Positions 13,363 to 26,383 of a stretch of DNA of 64,000 nucleotides are shown here, one piece after another (the stretch's first letter is position 1; each line of letters starts with the position of its first letter). Where the stretch lies: NCBI GenBank assembly GCA_949357655.1, contig CASHTG010000005.1, positions 744,001-808,000 of the forward strand, given 5' to 3'. The notes under the pieces are model-generated. The model searched no databases, was not told the origin of the DNA, and worked only from the letters and a program-made list of their open reading frames with translations. Source of the DNA: Parascedosporium putredinis (Eukaryota > Ascomycota > Sordariomycetes > Microascales > Microascaceae). The translations under genes and the position numbers were made by a program.

Positions 13363-15686
13363 ATGAGCTCCCCATATTCGCGACAAAGATTCGACCCCCG
13401 CCACGACTCGACCCGCCCTTCATCCGCTTCCTCCCACGCCTACACACTCCTTCTCGAGCGCTTCTCCCCTCCGATCCTCGTCGCCGCCCTCGTTCTCCTC
13501 CTCACCATCCTCTTCAATCTCCTTCGTTCAGGTGCCCTCGCCTACCAGCTGCAGGCTCTGGCCGTCTTCTTTTGGGATTGCCTCGTCACCGTAACCCCCG
13601 CCTCCGTCATCGCCTTTGTCGATTCCTGGGTCAACCCGCCAATGTTCCCTGGTCTTGCCCCTTCCCCGGGCCCCAAGACACACGCCGAAAAAAGCGAAAA
13701 GATGGCGTCGCTTCTGGGCGTCAACAGGGCCGCCGGCGCCTTGAGGTCCTTTTCGAACAACCTCCCTCGTCCTTCCTTCCCCTCCGCCGCCATGCGCGGT
13801 GGCCTTTCGCCGGCGGCTCCAAAGATCAACCCCGGGTCTCGGTAACCTCGACAACTCGTGCTACCAGAACAGCATTTTGCAAGGCCTCGCCTCGCTAGAA
13901 CATCTCCCCCTTATCTCGCCAATGCCCTTCGATCGGGCACCGCGAAGCGAAAGGAAATCGAGGCCGCCAAGACTTTACAGGACCTCATCGCTGACCTGAA
14001 TGACGCTGAAAACAATGGCCGAACCTTGTGGACTCCCAGAGTCCTCAAGAACATGAGCTCCTTTGTACAGCAGGATGCGCAAGAATACTACTCAAAGCTT
14101 CTCGATGAGATCGACAGCGAAATCGCAAAGTCCGTCAAGGCGGCCGCAGACACAGGAGGACCCACTCAGCAACAGGGCTTTGGCCCTTCGCCTCCAGCCA
14201 CCGACAACACCTCTAGAGATGACAACACGAGCCAGCACAGCGACGACAGTGGCTACGGCAGCGCGCCCTGTTCTGTCTCCTCCAAGATCTCGGCCGCCTC
14301 CAGGGTTCCTAGGAATCCCCTTGAGGGTCTGCTTGCCCAACGTGTGGCCTGTGTGCAATGCGGCTACTCTGAGGGCCTGTCGCTCATCCCGTTCAACTGC
14401 CTAACCCTCAACCTAGGGGTCAACACGCCCGGCCACGATCTGTACGAGAGGCTAGATGCCTACACCGACCTTGAGTCTATCGAAGGCGTCGAGTGCCCCA
14501 GATGCACCTTGCTCAAGCTACAGCGTCTCCTGGGTACACTAGCCGATCGCTTCCGCCAAACTCCGCACTCGGAAGAGCACCTAGCCCGCGTCGAGGCCCG
14601 ACTAGAGGCTGTCAACCTCGCTCTGGAGGAGGAGGATTTCACCGATGAAACTGTTAAAGAGAAGTGCAAGGTCACCCCCGAAAGCAGAGTCAACGTTGTC
14701 AAGACCAAACAGGCAGTCATTGCTAGGCCCCCAAGAGTCTCGTCATCCACATGAACCGTTCCGTGTTTGATGAGAGGACGGGTATGTTATTCAAGAATTC
14801 GGCCGCGGTCCGCTTCCCTACCGCGTTGGACCTAGGGCCTTGGTGCCTCGGTAGCACCACGGGCCGGGGTAGGAGCGCTTTTGAGAAGCCAGGCGCCGAT
14901 ATCGACGCGGCCTCGCTGGGTGGCGAGGAAAAGTGGATTCTCGACCCGCGCGTGTCCATGGTGGCGGGCGAGAACAGGAAGTCTGCGATTTCCGGTCCGA
15001 TATATGAGCTACGGGCTGTGGTCACCCACTATGGCCACCATAATAACGGCCACTATATCTGCTACAGGAAGCACACCGCCCCCGCCCCCGCCCAACCCAG
15101 CGAGCCGAAACAAGGGCAATATGCTGCGTCGAAGCTCGAGGAGGAGGAAGAGTCTGGCTCGAGCCCGCTTGCAGACGAAAAGGCGTCTCAAACCTCGGCG
15201 AGTGAGCAGGTGGATGATAGGACGTGGTGGCGCCTCAGCGATGAGTCGGTGTATAAAGTGGATGAGGAGATGGTGACTTCTCAGGGCGGCGTCTTCATGC
15301 TATTTTACGATTGCGTCGATCCGGCCCTCGTACGGACGGATGGCGAGCTTCCAGAGACGCCCATTGTTGCGCGAGGTGACGGGAAAATGGAAATAATCGA
15401 GGGCTATGGGGCAGGAGAGGACGAAGGGGAGGATGAGACCCTCGTGGGTTCCCAGAGGTCGAGCAATTTCGCATCGAGGGCAGGGTCCGTGGACCCGGGC
15501 GAATCGATCAGAGAGGTGTCTCCGGCATCTACGTTAGTCGGGAGGGGCGAGAGCGCCGAGCCTGTCAAGTGGGGTGAAGAAGGTTGGGCAGCTGGCAGAG
15601 GCTTCGTCAAAGAAGGAACAATAGAAGACGCACCTGCGTCCGCGGCGCCAGCATCCGATGCTCTTCCCGAGAGGAGTTCACTTTAG
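13363..15686 (+). CDS. Ubp1-like membrane-anchored ubiquitin-specific protease
   Basis: This is a USP/UBP-family cysteine protease that removes ubiquitin from substrates. The N-terminus carries a hydrophobic segment, ILVAALVLLLTILFNLL (about residues 38-54), which should anchor it in a membrane as in yeast Ubp1 and animal USP30. The catalytic Cys box is near 13840-13890 (GLGNLDNSCYQNSILQGLAS; Cys in NSCY). QQDAQEYYSKLLDEID at about 14070 is the QQDA box. CVQC and CPRC (about 14350-14510) form the usual zinc-ribbon. The His box YGHHNNGHYICYRKH is at about 15030-15070, and WWRLSDE and FMLFYDC lie near the end. A Ser-rich insert interrupts the domain at about 14140-14300. Frame breaks: one extra G near 13833 and single losses near 13905 and 14735. 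The start ATG opens the frame leading into the anchor. Confidence 0.9.
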
Positions 15687-17246
15687 GAGGGAAAGGCAGC
15701 AGGCTAGTGGACAACTGCCCCATCCTAGATCCAGGACAGAAAGAGCATGATGATGAGGTTGGTGTAGAAGAGAGCGACAGGCGAGCGTGGAATTCAAGCA
15801 TCCGAGAATGCGGGCACAATCACACAGCGAGTGGCTTGGGTGTAAGCGGCGAAAAAGCAGCAGAGGAGGACCCGCTGGGCTGGCTATGGTTGCGGCCCAG
15901 ATAGAAAGTCGATGCCTTGCATGATCACGGCGTTTTTGAGCTTTTGGAGGGGTTTTGGGGTTTCTTCCTTTCTTTTATTTTTGTATCTTATCTTCTGTTT
16001 CCCCTTCTCTTACCTTTTGTATCCCCCAGGCAGGGACATGGCGTCTTGGCTCGTTTCTTTGGGGAGGAAAGGGAAATGATATCCCATTTCTGTGGAGTAA
16101 TCGTAATGAAATAGACATTCTTTTCCTCTTAGCTTACTTGAGCTTCTCGGGCCAGAGTGGTTGAAAGTTGGAGGCTTATAACTTTTATACTCTATGCTCT
16201 TTTTCTTATTGATGATGATGGGGAAAGACGGACTAGCTAAGGTTGCCTCTCCCCATCCTTCCAAAAGCTAGGCAATTTTTGATAGACTTGTAGAAAGAAA
16301 GAGATAACCCGAGGCCTGCAGTACTCGTCCCTCATCTTGGAGTCTTGGATCGCGAGCTGTCGCCCCTTCTTCCTGCACCAAACCGCGTGGCCTATTTCAT
16401 GGCTTCATCTCCCGTCTGCGGAGACAACAACTCGTGAGAGCGAGCTCCCCTTGTTGCTTGCGCAAGAGAGTATTCCGGCCGTTACTTACTTTCTAACGGC
16501 CCGTTTCCTAGCTTCATCTACATCCTGGATTGGGGGAGGGGAGCCCACAACCTATGAGAACCGTCCTCCTTCCACTTCCCTCCTACTTCCCATTCGATCT
16601 AGGAGCCTAGGTCCAGGGACGGTGGCGGCACGCGTGCTTAAGCGCCGGGCTCAACCTTGGTATCTGATGGCTTGGGACACTTCGAGGACCTTAGCTCCCT
16701 GCTAGCATCTCGATACACCTCCACAGCATCGAACGCCGAGGCCAAAACCCAACTGACTTCATCGTCAAGGTCCTAAGGGTAACCTCCCATCCACAGTGAT
16801 TAAAATAAGACCATCGTTTTGAGGGTGAATCGACATAAGCCATCAATTATTCTTTCATTGACTCAAGAGCAGCCCTCATGCATCAAGCATGGTGCGCAGT
16901 ACATGTAGTCTAAGCATGGTCGAACAAGAAATTAAGACAAAACCATGAACCCATCCCATCCCATTCCAGAACTAGAACCCCAACCCAACAACTTGCTTCG
17001 TTGTTCTCCTTCCAAACACCGTGCCACCCGAGGCATCCGAGTCCTCCCAACATTCCCATTCCCATGTATACTCCCAGTATAAAGATAAAGCAAATAAAAT
17101 CAGAAACGCCGTCCCAGTTGATTTGAGTCGTAACTCGGGTATCTTCGAGATAGGAAAAATGGCCACCAACACCAAGGAAACGCAAAAACAAGAGACGAGC
17201 TAAGCACTATTCCTTAGTCAATCAAGGATAGCCGAGGGTTCAGTCC
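15687..17246. other. Convergent intergenic region
   Basis: These 1.56 kb lie between two genes that end toward each other. They contain only 3' flanking DNA as far as I can see. Open frames here, such as the one around 16337-16705, have no family resemblance. Confidence 0.5.
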
Positions 17247-18811
17247 TCATGCCTCAACGGCAACAACGGCAGTCTCAGTCTCAGTCTCATCCTTGGCGCT
17301 GGCGCTTTCCCAGAGCTCGAAGCTCTCTCCAGTTCCCTCCATGGGTTCAAGAACGGCGGCGTCGGCGCAGGGCGCTTCCTCAGCCTTGGTCATCAGGGAG
17401 TCAACGTCCTCAGTGATTACAGGTTCGATTGACCCAAGATTGATCTCGGGTGCGAATTCGTCGCTGACCGGCAGAGAAGGGAGAGCGGCAGTAGCAGGCT
17501 CTACGACATGGGCTGCAGGGGTGGCATCAACGGCGGGGATGGCAACCGTGATCTTCTCAGCTGTCTCAGTCTCGTCTTCGTCAGCAGGGACGAGGATGAC
17601 CGAGGTGGCGTCGCAGCCGGCCGCGTAATAGTCAGAGGCATCCAGGTCGGCAAGGGCAAAGCGCTCTTTCTCAACCAGCATGTCGTCCTCAGACTCGCGA
17701 CGGGCAGCAGCACGGCGAGAGGTCTGGCTGATATCATCGGCAGGAGGAATGTTCTCCTTGTCGCGGCCCTCAGCGCGCTCACGGGTGGCACGCTGTTCCG
17801 ACTCCTCGTCAGAGCTGATATCCAGAGTGCAGGTGCCGTGCTGGAGCAGGTTGGTCATCTCCTGCTCGGGGGTATCCTCGTGAATGTCAAAGAACCACGA
17901 AGCCTTCATCTCAGCAGGTCCACCGAGGTCAAGGCCGCCAAGGGAAGATGACTCGGCGGCAACAGGAGCGGCTCCACCCGGGTACCGGCCGCAAGGAAGT
18001 TGTCGAAGAGCGGGCAGCGTAGCCTGGAATGGTGCCCTTGAGGGCGGCATCCAGGCTGAAGGGCGCAGCGGAGCCGAGATTGAAGCGAGGAGGGTCAATG
18101 CGGGCGTAGGAGCCGGCAGTGGTGCGGCGTCGGCTGCTCGAGATGCCCGAACGCTTGCTGCGAGTCGGGGACCGGCCTGCAGGCGCGGCGAGGGGTGACG
18201 ACCTAGTGATGGTGGTGTTGAGCTTGCCGATGGGAGACTTGGCCTGGAGGACGCTGCGTGCACGAGGCGAGGTAGGGAGAGATCGAGAGGGGCTAGTTGG
18301 GGCGAGGCGGGCAGTGGGCTTAGTGGTAATGGTAAAAATCGGGGCCTTGAGCACATCCTTGGAGAAGAAGCTGTCGTCGGTGCCCTTGGACCTCTTGGAG
18401 AAGTTGGTGGGGTCGACATTTTCAAAGTCATCCTCTGTCAGCTCCGAGGCCTTCCTCTTGCTAGCTGCAGGCGATGAGGCTATTGAAAAAATGTCAGCGA
18501 GGTACTTTGGTTACGACATGCTTCATCGAACGAAGCAAAAAGTGTTCTGCACGTAGCAGCACATAGCTACGTCGGGCGTAAATGAACGGTGCACATGTGG
18601 CAAGGGACAGTGTCACAAGCTTCCCTACCCCTCGGAAGGAGGTCTTCGGGTCGCTCACAATGATACAGGCAAGAAAGAGTCTCAAGCAAGGTGCAATGTA
18701 AACCAGCGTCAGGAGCCAAAACATACCATTTTGCCTGTTCTTGATACTCGTCAGAGTCTGAAGACGAGCCCCATCAAGGGGAGCAAACGGTTGGCGGACG
18801 AGGGTAGACAT
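17247..18811 (-). CDS. Conserved fungal protein with a KEN box, function unknown
   Basis: I do not recognise a named function, but the pattern is that of a conserved nuclear protein of filamentous ascomycetes. Exon 1 (18811-18727) encodes MSTLVRQPFAPLDGARLQTL; a 247-base intron (18480-18726) follows. Exon 2 opens with a basic and acidic patch (SKRKASELTEDDFENVDP), then Ser/Pro-rich sequence with many SP/TP sites, then a conserved block (FSLDAALKGTIPGYA, SWFFDIHEDTPEQEM, LLQHGTCTLDISSDEE). KENIPPAD follows at about 17752-17730, matching the KEN degron read by APC/C-Cdh1. The C-terminus is acidic. There is one frame break near 18000. The SP/TP sites plus the KEN box suggest a cell-cycle-controlled protein, which is an inference. 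Confidence 0.8.
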
Positions 18812-21800
18812 GGCTGAGGGAAGAAGCGGAGTCGACAGCACAAAAACAATGAAGCCGAGGCGACAAGTGCAGAGGCGAGAGGAGCACAAGCGGGTGAGGC
18901 GGCCAAGATGTCTCCGCGTTAGTCACGGAAAGCAGAGATTGGTGCCAGACGCTGGAGAGCTCGCTGGGTTGGTCGGCCTGTTGCAATGGAATAATCCCTC
19001 ACGATAACAAGTGAAGCCCAAAAGAGAATTAGATTCCGAACAGCGGGGTAAAGACGATGATGGGCGTCTTGGATGGATATAGTATGTTTTGATGGAGGCG
19101 TGGGTGATGGCGTGAACGAGTTGTCCCAATTCACGATTCGGGTGTTGATGTTTGTTGTTTATGTTTTGGCAACTTGCATTTCACTTTGGGGTCAAGAGTG
19201 GTTCGAAGGTCGGGAAAACAATGTTCAAGAGCGTCAGGTTCGGATCACCGAAAAATAAAGAGAGGTGAGGGGAAGGGCAGATAATAAAAGAGGGAAAGAG
19301 AGAGTCAAACACGACAGGGAAATGAAAGAAGGGCAAGGGCGAAGGGGTAATAAAAACGAGCCAGGAGGGCCATCAAGATGGGCGGCCACGACCCAAGGGC
19401 GAAGGGTACCTGGTGGTCGCGCGTGCCAGTGCAGGCTGTGCAATGTACCTTCCGTCCACTTTCCACTTTCGCTCCTTCTCCCTCGACGCGTGAGAAAAGT
19501 TGGAACGCTCGACCCGAATCGAGCACAGTGCGGTGACACGAACCCGTTTTCCTCGTCCAGGTGCCTGAAAGCTGGGCGCGCTATTCCACAGGTACCGGCG
19601 GGGCCTTCCCTTTGCGTGAGAAGGGAGGGGAGCGGGGAGCAAGGGGAAGCACAGCTGAGAGAGCCCCAAGGTACAAGGAGGGAACACGGCGACACGAGGA
19701 AAAAAGGGGGCCCAGGTAGCAGGTAGCCGCACTGTACTGGGTATTCTGCACCTTGAGTACATCGCGGCGCTTGACGTGTTTGACGCGGAGAGCAGTACAG
19801 GGTACTAAATTAGGCGCAGGGGGCCTGGCTTGGGCATGGGTACAGGGTACGCTTCGATCCGCTGGCCGAGATGGAAGAAGCCACCACGATGGAGCAAGGT
19901 ACGACGGCCGATACCCTAAATTGGACTGCCCTTTTTGATTGCCTTGAGCTGCCGAACCATTTTCTTTCGTTTTTTTCTTTTTCTCTATCGGTGTTCTTTA
20001 AGTGCGTGCTTAAGCAGGCTCTTTCTTCCTCTTCTCTTGACGAGGTCAGAGCGGCTGTGGCAGTGGCGAGAAGAGGGAGATCCGAACTGTAGGTCATCTA
20101 TCTCATCGGGAAGTTACTCGCGCGGTGGGCAGCGAGGAGCATCTACGTGTCGAACTACGACGCAAGAAGCCAGTCGGGCCAAAAGCCCGTAAAGAGCGGT
20201 TCAATGCATTCCATGCAAGAAGGGCGGCGAGCGTCAGAGTAGACGCTGAAGAGTGCAGGACTCCCGGAGCCCATGAAGCTGGACGCGGCGGGAAATCGAG
20301 TGGTATTCACGTCCCCGGGCTTCAAACGGGGACAGGCAGAACCGGGCGGCGGAGACCCCTTCAGGCCAAACCAAGCTTGGTGGCAACCTCCAGGGAAAGT
20401 ACATTCGCCGATCAGGGTTAAGCAGTGAACAAACGAAGGGCCTGGTACGTAGATTGTTGGAGAGGATCACTCGATGGGCAGGCGCAGACTGCACTTGGCT
20501 AGTTGGCTAGCAAGAAGAAAGAAAGAGCAAGCGGGCATGTCCTCGGGCAGGCAGAATCAATTGGCGATACGTTGCAGGTGACGCACAGGGAAAAGCACAT
20601 CTCAAGACGAGATTGTCTTCGATTGAGATTTTCCGCGCGACACTGTGTCATGGACGAGCGACAAGTTGTCCCCTCGCTCTCCCTCTTCCCTTTTCTCACC
20701 TTCCTTTGTGGCTTGGCCAATGTTCAAAACTAGGGTACAACAGTGTTGGAACGTTCCACGGCTTGATCCTGCTGCCAGTGGCCGTTCCGGAGCCGACCAG
20801 GGGGAGGCCTTACAGTTCGTCATGCTTCTTTTCTTGCAGCACTGTCCGTCCTGTATGGGGACAGCGTAGAATACTGGCACACTACTGCGATGCACACTGA
20901 CGAAGACGAACATGGACACACCAAAGGGCAGAGGGAGAAGCCCAAGCCGAAATGTGGTACGTTTGTCCCTCCGGCCGGGCTCCCGTGCTGTGCTGGTGCT
21001 GACGCCGGTGCTGGGGCTGGTGCTGGTCAAGGGATGAAGCGACCCCAGCGACTAGTGATACCTCGATCTTGCCTGCACTGACCAGTGACGGCTGCTTCGC
21101 GTACCCCCAAATTCATGCGAAAGTCTAGGGTGCTCATCTGATTTGCCAAAGGCGAGGCAAGGGCAGATGTATGGCGCACGTCGTGCATCGTTCGTCCTGT
21201 GCACATCCTCATACAGGCCTCTGAGCTACACGGCCCTGTGTCCGGTTCTGTAACGAGAGGAGGACAATTGGAGGGAGAAACCTAGGCGATATGCGACCGA
21301 GCAAAAAGTGATGCCGACTCCTGAGAAGGAGAAGCGACCGCATGCAGAAAAAGTGGATGAGCATTCATTCTATCATTTTTCCGCCCTTTTTTCTTCTTCC
21401 CCTTGTGGGATCAAGCAAATCAAGGTAATACTATCCCTCCGTCTCAGCCGTGGATGGGAGAAGGATGATCCGCTGGCCCTTATTCTCCATTCAACTCAAC
21501 TCACAGACCATGTTGGCTTTAGATTCGGAGAGAAAAAAAGAAGGAAAAAGGTATCTATTGTCTCTCAATACTTTCGAGCCTTTGATAGCTTACAAAACCG
21601 GCCAATGGAACGCGTCGAGAATCGGTCATGGAAGCAAGAGTCGAAGCTGGAGGCCCCACATTTCTCCCGGGGCAAGGTTCAGAATGATTGAAGCGATGCG
21701 AGAGCCTATGGGAAGCCAGGAACGCGTAAAGTCCTTTTCCCGCACGGACAGCTCCGTTTCGATTTGTTCCTCATTGAAAGGAGGAGACAGCCAAGGTGAC

Positions 21801-24210
21801 AAGTTGACAAGGGTGGGCAGCGACAAGAGACGGAGCAGATGGGTCAATTGATGGATGACGAGAGAGCCCGGCGCAGGCCCTGGCGCTGGAGCAGCCGTGT
21901 GACTTTCCGTGCCACAGGGATCTAGGCTACGCCCCTTGTACCCTGACAAGCCCCCAAGCTCAAGCTGGGGCTCCCGAGCCGCCCCACCATAAATTGGTCC
22001 ATATCCCATTTAACCCCCATCGCGACGAAACCCTCTCTGCGAGCAAAAATTTTAAAGAGATATGGCCTCTATATGCACGACGCGTGCCGGGATTTAAATG
22101 GCCATTGATCCGAGCTCCACTTTTGCCTTTTCTCAAGCACGAAGCACTGGCCGGCAAGCTTGCTGAGCCGGTGATGAAATGGTTATTTCGAGCAGCTTGG
22201 AAAACCAATGGGCGACTTCAGGTTTCTCCGCCAGCGCCAAACCATTGGGAGTTGGCAGGTCCCCACGATTCGGGCACAACTCCACTTGGTGGGCAAGAAC
22301 TTTATGCACAGGACACTAAACCTTTCACAAGGCCCAATACAATGACGGAAGATGCCCTTGTTGGGTTTGGTGTTCCTCGAGCGCAACCGGCAATCCACCG
22401 CCGGAGATTGGTGAAGGCCGTTTCTTGTCCTTGACCACTCGGCGGCGGTAGGGCATCACCTCGGGTTGTCTACTCCTTCCGTTATCTTGTCTAGTGAAAG
22501 TGAGGCGAGGAGGGGCTTCTTTTTCTCACTGTCACCTACATCGAGTTTCCCAAACTGGTTTCAATGTGCTGGTACCTCGGGTATGTGCAACCTAGCCTCT
22601 CTTATTGCCAAGTCGAGGTTGAGGAGAGATGGCCGCCGTTCCATCCCACACACACACGCACAATGCAATGGGGTGAAAGGGAGAGGTGAAAGTTCCTCCA
22701 CCGCTTCTCTCATTGACGCCGGCCACGGGGAGGGTTTTCTGTCCAATGGAAAAAGATACCGTCGAGAGCTTGAAAAGTAACCGCTGCGCTGCGACTGCGG
22801 TCAGAAGGAACCGAGGATTCAGCCAGCCCGGCGCTGTCCCTCCTTTCTCACACGTCGCCCCTCACTTCAAGCCCAACCACTCGAGTGCTAGAGGGATGCA
22901 AGAGCCCTAGACTCGCCGGCCAAAGACTGGACATAGTGCGCATGGAGACTAATTTCTCTCATCAAACCTGACAAGAAGAACGTGGATTATCCTATGCCAC
23001 TTGACAAGATAAATTTCACCGCACAAAGGCCACCCAATGCAAGATTTGGTGTTCGAGTAAGACCCTACGAAGGCACCACGTTAATCCCCCTCCTCCTCAG
23101 CTGGATCAAGGCCACCTTGACAGGCCACTCGCTCCACCCATCCACACATGCACACTGTATGGCCTCACAAACTGGCCGACCTCCAACTCCATTTCCAGTA
23201 GTCCGGCGTCGTGGGACATGGGTTGGCCTTGGGGCCAGGTTTGAGTAGGTGGGCGATGACCAAGCCCTCCCCTCCCCCGGTCTCGCCCCATGTTAGTCCA
23301 TTTGCGCGGGTGGTCGTCCGATGGGCCTGGCCTTTGGTTTGTGACCAACCGAGGTGGGAGGCGAGATGCCTTTAGCTTGGCTGGATGATGCCCCCGGGTG
23401 ATCTTGGCTCGCTTGTCCTTGACCGGCTTATGGTGTTCTCGTTTTCAGTTTGTTCCTTCTTCCCATTCTGTTTCGCCCTTCGTAGATCTTGTCCTGACTG
23501 CTCGTCGTACCGGGTCCTGTGATATTCAGACTAGAACCAGGCCCCATCTCCACCAGAATACTAGAGAACAAAATGAGCCATGGTTTTTCTCCCTCATTTT
23601 AAAGGTGATAATGGAGTGTTCCATCAAGACACCTGCTTAATCTGTTCTTCTCTGGGGAGTCGTGGAAGCTCATTGGCATGGTGGTTGAGCTATGGAAAGA
23701 GGGGAAAGGTCCAACTTGGTGGAAATGTTGGGCTTTGTCCGAGCCCAACGCTTCTCACCACCTGCACAGTTCAAGAATCGAGTATATCTCTTCTTAGTGC
23801 CATCCACCCTTTCTGGAGCCGGGGTTTCTTTCGGTTCTCTTTTTTCGTTTCTTCTCTACTTTCCGCCCCTTTTCCTCTCTTCGGGTAGCCAACTAAGGAC
23901 GTGGTCGAGCAACTTGAGTGTACATGTAGGTTTGTATAATGCAGTCATGCAGTCAGTAGTTTGAGGAAGCGCTGGCCCCACGAAACCCTCATCGAGATAG
24001 CGAGAACCATACATTCCATTCCGTCTTCACGTCGTAACAGCGACCAGCATAAGATCCACAAGCAGCTTTTAAGAGAAAACCAAGGATTCTAGTCGATGAT
24101 TTCATCTCCATCATCATGCCTCGCAAAGGGCCCGCTGGTTAAACCTTGACACCTCGCATACTCTTTGTTTCATCCGTATCTTCTCCCTCAACGTGTTGGC
24201 CCAGGCCCGT
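18812..24210. other. Gene-poor 5.4-kb stretch
   Basis: This stretch starts with the promoter of the KEN-box gene. I searched both strands for fragments that could be rejoined across frame breaks and found none that hang together. Open frames are short, overlap on both strands and lack codon bias. It may hold regulatory DNA or noncoding transcripts. Confidence 0.45.
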
Positions 24211-26030
24211 TTAAGAAACGTCATCCGGCCACCTTGGTCGGCCTACCCTGCCCCTCCTCTCCGCCCTTTCGATAGCCTCTCGGACTCTTGACGACGTTTT
24301 ATGGAGTTCCTCACGTACATAAGCGCCTCCAACGCGAACCTTACTTTCTTTTTCCTGCCTCCGTCGCTCTCTCGAATCGAGCGAACCAGATGAGCTGGAA
24401 GAGAGACTTGGCCTAAGCTCATCGCGTCCTTAGAGGGTCTACCTTGTAGCGCGACTTGAGGGATAGGGTGACCTTTTCTCAGAGTTACCGTGCGTGTTCT
24501 CCGCCAGCACCCCCTGCTTTGGGAAAAGTCTCGGGATGGGTGGAGGGGAGGCAGGGTCTTGGGTTTCTCTGGGATAGAGGAAGGTGGAATGGAAGCGAAC
24601 TTTTCTCGACTTTCTTTTCTTGGGGGATCCGTTAGTCGTTGGCTCAGATGCTGGTCGTAGCCCTAGGCTTCCATCCTTTTGCACGGAGACTGAGGCAGAC
24701 TGGGTGTGTGGCGGCGGCGGAGTGCAGAGTTGAAACTGGAAACTGCCCTGGATCGACCGTCGAAGCCTCATTTGACCTCGCGCAGGGCTAGGCAGTCTGA
24801 CCTTGGTTGTTGGCTCTCTCTCTTTCTCTCTCTCTTTAGTCTGCGACTTGGCTCTGTCGGAGGATGTGTTGGTGATCTGCGTGCGTGTGCGGTCAAGGCC
24901 GGGGTAGGCTTCGACCTGACACAACTGGCGCCTCTGATGATCTTATCTTCTGCGCGGGAGATGGGCTGGTAGAACCACCGACTGGGTTCACTGCTGTGAC
25001 AAACGCCCGCGGTTTGGACGGGGTCATTGGCCATGGAAGGATGCGTCTATGACGCTATGCTTATGCGGTGGTGAGCTCGGGAGAGAGGGTTGAGGAGAAG
25101 GGCGTTGGGTCCTTGGAGACGAGTTGCTTGACTCCTGGGCTTGATGCTCGGCTCGACGTTGCTTACTCTTCGGGATGTCTGCCAGTTCCGTGGTTGGCTG
25201 GGGATCTCGTATATGGCCCGTAGAGCCATCTATATCTCTCCGATTCCGTCGGAATTATTGGCATCGTGAACGTAGGAGACGTTGGTCGCCTCGTCACTCC
25301 CATTTCTACTCCTGTCCACTTGTGGGCAAGGTAAGATGGGCGCAGAAAAGAAATGGTCGAGAACTCGAGAGTCTTGGTTTCACGGCCTTCAGATATTGGT
25401 AGGTTCTCTTCCTGGATCATATCTACGGTGTGGGTCTCGGTGAAACTGGAAGGCCACGAGACCAAATTCAAAGATGCTTCGCAGGGTTTGGGGCTCGATG
25501 GACATTATCAAGTATGATGTGTCGGGTAGCAGTTCTTTACGCATACTCTCTAACAAGGTGGGACAAAGATGCTCTTCTAATCCCACTTTTCTCTCATCAC
25601 TGCGTCAAGCTGACAATCTTTCGTTTTCCTATCATAGATTTATGTCCGTATGGCAGCGAGATAAGAGTTAGGGATCGAGGGAAGGGGAGCGCTGGATATC
25701 TCTGGGAGGTAAAGTTGAATACGACGTGATGAGAACCACCGCTGGTAGGAGAGGCTACGATGGATCTCTTCTGGAATGTTGTGGTGGATCCGTAAGCACA
25801 GCCGGATGAGACCGATAGGGAGCAGGCTCTTGGTTCTTCGTCGGGGCCATGATTCTGCTTTGCTGAGAAGAGCAGAGGGATGTCGAGGGCGGGTGCTGGG
25901 GACTGTCGTCTCTCGGTCTGGAAACACGGACCTTTCATCGTCACTTGTTTATGCGCTGGCCGTAATCTCGGAGAGAGTCGCGACGGAGGGCATTCTCTTT
26001 GAAAGGTCCTCGGCGAGGGTTTAGACCCGG
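24211..26030 (-). CDS. Probable protein-coding gene, heavily frame-broken; unknown function
   Basis: The minus strand gives a chain of protein-like segments that only join if single-base losses are allowed. From the 5' side these include PALDIPLLFSAKQNHG and KRSIVASPTSGGSHHVVFNF (about 25900-25690), LCPTLLESMRKELLPD (about 25570), TETHTVDMIQEENLPISEG (about 25430), then Ser/Pro-rich sequence with KPRAFVTAVNPVGGSTSPSP (about 25010). SPKKRKSRKVRFHSTFLYP follows at about 24630-24575. The end is strongly coding-like: RERRRQEKESKVRVGG, then YVREELHKTSSRVREAIERA, closing GRPRWPDDVS with TAA at 24211-24213. KVRF resembles a protein phosphatase 1 docking motif (RVxF). I do not recognise the family. 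The start is unknown, and more coding sequence may lie upstream. Break density (about one per 200 bases) matches the Ppo gene. Confidence 0.5.
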
Positions 26031-26291
26031 GAAACAACTACATTGTGAGGGCTCTTTCTCATTCTATCTTGAACCATTTTCATACTTTTGAGGCGTCCTG
26101 CGGGTAGGACTTCTTTCGTGGATAGAGAGCACCTTGAACCTTGCGAGCCCATCTACTATCTAATCCTACTCGGACTGCATCCGGGTTTCCAACATGTCGG
26201 ATCTCACGACGACTTGAAGAGTGGAGTCGTTTGCCATGAAGGAGTGGGATTTATGTATCCGTGAATGCTGTCTCATTATCACCAATCAGAA

Positions 26292-26374
26292 GCACTATTG
26301 GGTTAGTGGTAAACTTGGTCGTTGCCATCTTCCGATAGATTCGACCAGCCCCGGTTCGATTCCGGGATAGTGCA
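26292..26374 (+). tRNA. tRNA-Gly (anticodon GCC) with a 13-base intron
   Basis: The acceptor arms GCACTAT (26292-26298) and ATAGTGC (26367-26373) pair perfectly, followed by discriminator A. The D arm GGTT/AACT encloses AGTGGTA. The anticodon stem GGTCG/CGACC closes loop TTGCCAT with GCC at positions 34-36. The T arm is CCCGG-TTCGATT-CCGGG and contains an exact Pol III B box. Thirteen bases (TCTTCCGATAGAT, about 26328-26340) sit between positions 37 and 38, the canonical nuclear tRNA intron site cut by the splicing endonuclease. It lies just upstream, on the opposite strand, of the hidden gene. Confidence 0.93.
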
Positions 26375-26379
26375 CTGGA

Positions 26380-26383
26380 TTTT
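26380..26383 (+). terminator. RNA polymerase III terminator of tRNA-Gly
   Basis: TTTT six bases after the tRNA end is a normal Pol III stop. A second TTTT and a longer T-run (about 26398-26406) follow as backup. Confidence 0.75.
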
